6,166 bases of DNA from Parvularculaceae bacterium UBA4496 (GTDB lineage Bacteria; Pseudomonadota; Alphaproteobacteria; Caulobacterales; Parvularculaceae): contig DGNI01000099.1 in NCBI GenBank assembly GCA_002388885.1, positions 2,994 through 9,159 on the forward strand, read 5' to 3'. Positions 5,137 to 6,166 of this stretch are shown in pieces; the stretch's first letter is position 1; each line of letters starts with the position of its first letter. The position numbers and the translations under genes are program-made. The notes beneath the pieces were generated by a model. The model did not search any database and was not told the origin of the DNA. It worked only from the letters and a program-made list of their open reading frames with translations.

Positions 5137-5951
5137 AGCGCTTTAGCGCATATATAATTTCCGCGGCGGCCGTGATCTCATGCGCCGCCGCAAAACCGCG
5201 TGTGGTGTCGCTGGACTACTGTTCTGATCAGTATGTTTTGAAACTCGCTGATCCCGATCAGATTTTCGCGGTGTCGCGCGGCGCGGATAAAGATTATTCA
5301 CATATGCGTTCCGCCGCAGACGATCACGCGCGCATTCGCCCGACGCCAGAAGAAGTTTTGTCCCTTGAGCCGGACCTTGTCCTGCGCCAATGGGGCGGAG
5401 GCGTAAATGCTGCTGAAGCGTTCGGCCGTTTCGGCGCGGAAGTTATTTCACTTGGATATCCTGATGATTTCGAGGGCGTCGAAGACAACATCCGAATGGC
5501 GGCGGAAGCGCTTGAGCAACCCGAACGCGGCGAAAAGCTGATCAGGGAAATGCAATCGCGCCTCGATGCGCTCGCAGCGCAAAACGAGCCCACACAACGA
5601 GCTCTTTATGTAACGCCCGGCGGCGTCACTGCAGGCTCGCATACAATGATTGATTCTATTCTCAAGGCAGCGGGCGTGATCAACATCGCGGCGGAAAACG
5701 GCGAAGTTTACTGGCCGCCATTGCCGGCCGAAGCATTGCTCCTGAACCCGCCAAAGCTCATCGTCGCCGGATTTTTCGTGTCTGAAGATCAGGATATCAA
5801 TTACTGGTCTGCGGCGCGTCATCCGGCGATAGAAGCGCAGTTGAAAGAAACACCCACTGTCTATTTGACGCCGGACCTGATCAGTTGCGCCGCATGGTAT
5901 GCCGTCGATGCTGCGGAATTGATTGCAGAAAAAAGCGCGGAGCTGGAATGA
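5133..5951 (+). CDS. btuF: BtuF-like periplasmic corrinoid-binding protein of an ABC importer
   Basis: A 272-residue substrate-binding protein of the BtuF/FhuD type, which catches the ligand in the periplasm and delivers it to the inner-membrane permease. Seen: an N-terminal hydrophobic signal (1-16) followed by VISC (Cys17), which fits a lipobox, although cleavage at a nearby Ala is also possible; the family opening KPRVVSLDYCSDQYVLKLAD (21-40); RPTPEEVLSLEPDLVL (69-84), typical of the first lobe; a helical linker (about 113-150); and a second lobe with TPGGVTAGSHTMIDSILKAAG (161-181). The start is TTG, overlapping the receptor's TGA in TTGA, with AGGA (5122-5125) seven bases upstream. The next in-frame starts would remove the signal peptide, so TTG is favoured. 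The 4-base overlap suggests coupled translation with the receptor. The binding-protein family is clear; B12 specificity comes from context. Confidence 0.88.
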   Translation: MKRFSAYIISAAAVISCAAAKPRVVSLDYCSDQYVLKLADPDQIFAVSRGADKDYSHMRSAADDHARIRPTPEEVLSLEPDLVLRQWGGGVNAAEAFGRFGAEVISLGYPDDFEGVEDNIRMAAEALEQPERGEKLIREMQSRLDALAAQNEPTQRALYVTPGGVTAGSHTMIDSILKAAGVINIAAENGEVYWPPLPAEALLLNPPKLIVAGFFVSEDQDINYWSAARHPAIEAQLKETPTVYLTPDLISCAAWYAVDAAELIAEKSAELE

Positions 5952-6166
5952 GATCGCCGCTTTCGCCGCCAGTTCTTTCCGTGACCCTCGCCATTGTCAG
6001 CATGATGGCGATTGCTATTGCACTGTTTCTCGGCCCGGTCGCCATTCGGCCAGTTGAAATTTTTACCGCGCTCTTTTCCGACAAGGGCGCCGTCTCCGCC
6101 ATCGTCCGTGAAATCCGGCTGCCGAGAGCCCTTGCCGCATGGCTCGCCGGCGCCTGTCTGGGGCTC
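5948..6166 (+). CDS. btuC: BtuC/FecCD-type ABC transporter permease (5' part only)
   Basis: The first 73 codons of an inner-membrane permease of the FecCD family, which forms the translocation channel of B12 and siderophore ABC importers. Seen: a short N-terminus (MRSPLSPPVLSV), a first membrane helix (about 11-30), the segment RPVEIFTALF, and the family hallmark IVREIRLPRALAAWLAGACLG (about 52-72), where arginines precede the second helix. The frame is open to the window edge; a complete protein would be about 330 residues. The ATG overlaps the stop of the preceding gene (ATGA), with GGAG (5939-5942) five bases upstream, so it is coupled to the BtuF-like gene. The matching ATPase (BtuD) is expected downstream but is not visible. 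B12 as substrate is inferred from the riboswitch and neighbours. Confidence 0.88.
   Translation, partial: MRSPLSPPVLSVTLAIVSMMAIAIALFLGPVAIRPVEIFTALFSDKGAVSAIVREIRLPRALAAWLAGACLGL

Noticed and set aside
1..6166. Search for mobile elements, CRISPR arrays, toxin-antitoxin or phage genes
   Set aside because: No direct-repeat arrays, transposase motifs, terminal inverted repeats or foreign base composition were seen; the genes fit a normal chromosomal context.

Overview
The window looks like the chromosome of a Gram-negative bacterium, most likely a marine-type alphaproteobacterium. This is inferred from the moderately high G+C coding style, the outer-membrane proteins (an OmpA-like porin and a TonB-dependent receptor), and the style of the M28 peptidase and BtuF-like protein. 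The genus cannot be fixed from the sequence alone. All genes read cleanly, and I see no mobile element, CRISPR array, tRNA or rRNA.

Layout: (1) 1-1094, minus strand, is an OmpA-family protein that runs off the left edge: an eight-strand-type barrel, a short linker with two Cys, and a peptidoglycan-binding OmpA domain. (2) 1095-1349 is a divergent intergenic region with possible promoters both ways and several small inverted repeats. (3) 1350-2708, plus strand, is a secreted M28-family zinc peptidase homologue with a C-terminal fibronectin type III-like domain and unusual residues at two metal-ligand positions. (4) 2709-2871 is a non-coding gap with a weak terminator candidate. (5) 2872-3000, plus strand, is a 42-residue single-pass membrane protein, followed 10 bases later by a perfect 10-bp hairpin. 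(6) 3061-3303 is a cobalamin riboswitch with a clear B12 box. Its expression platform ends in a hairpin that pairs the whole Shine-Dalgarno of the next gene and stops right at the AUG. (7) 3304-5136 is a BtuB-like TonB-dependent receptor, 5133-5951 a BtuF-like periplasmic binding protein, and 5948-6166 the start of a BtuC/FecCD-type permease cut by the right edge.

The right half is therefore a corrinoid (vitamin B12) uptake operon. The receptor moves cobalamin across the outer membrane using TonB energy, the BtuF-like protein captures it in the periplasm, and the BtuC-like permease (with an ATPase presumably encoded beyond the window) moves it into the cytoplasm. The three genes overlap by 4 bases (TTGA, ATGA), so translation is probably coupled, and repression of the first start codon by the riboswitch could pass down the operon.

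I do not see a wholly new system. The items most worth a second look are the riboswitch expression platform, the unannotated small membrane protein, the divergent metal site of the M28 homologue, and the structured leader of the ompA-like gene.
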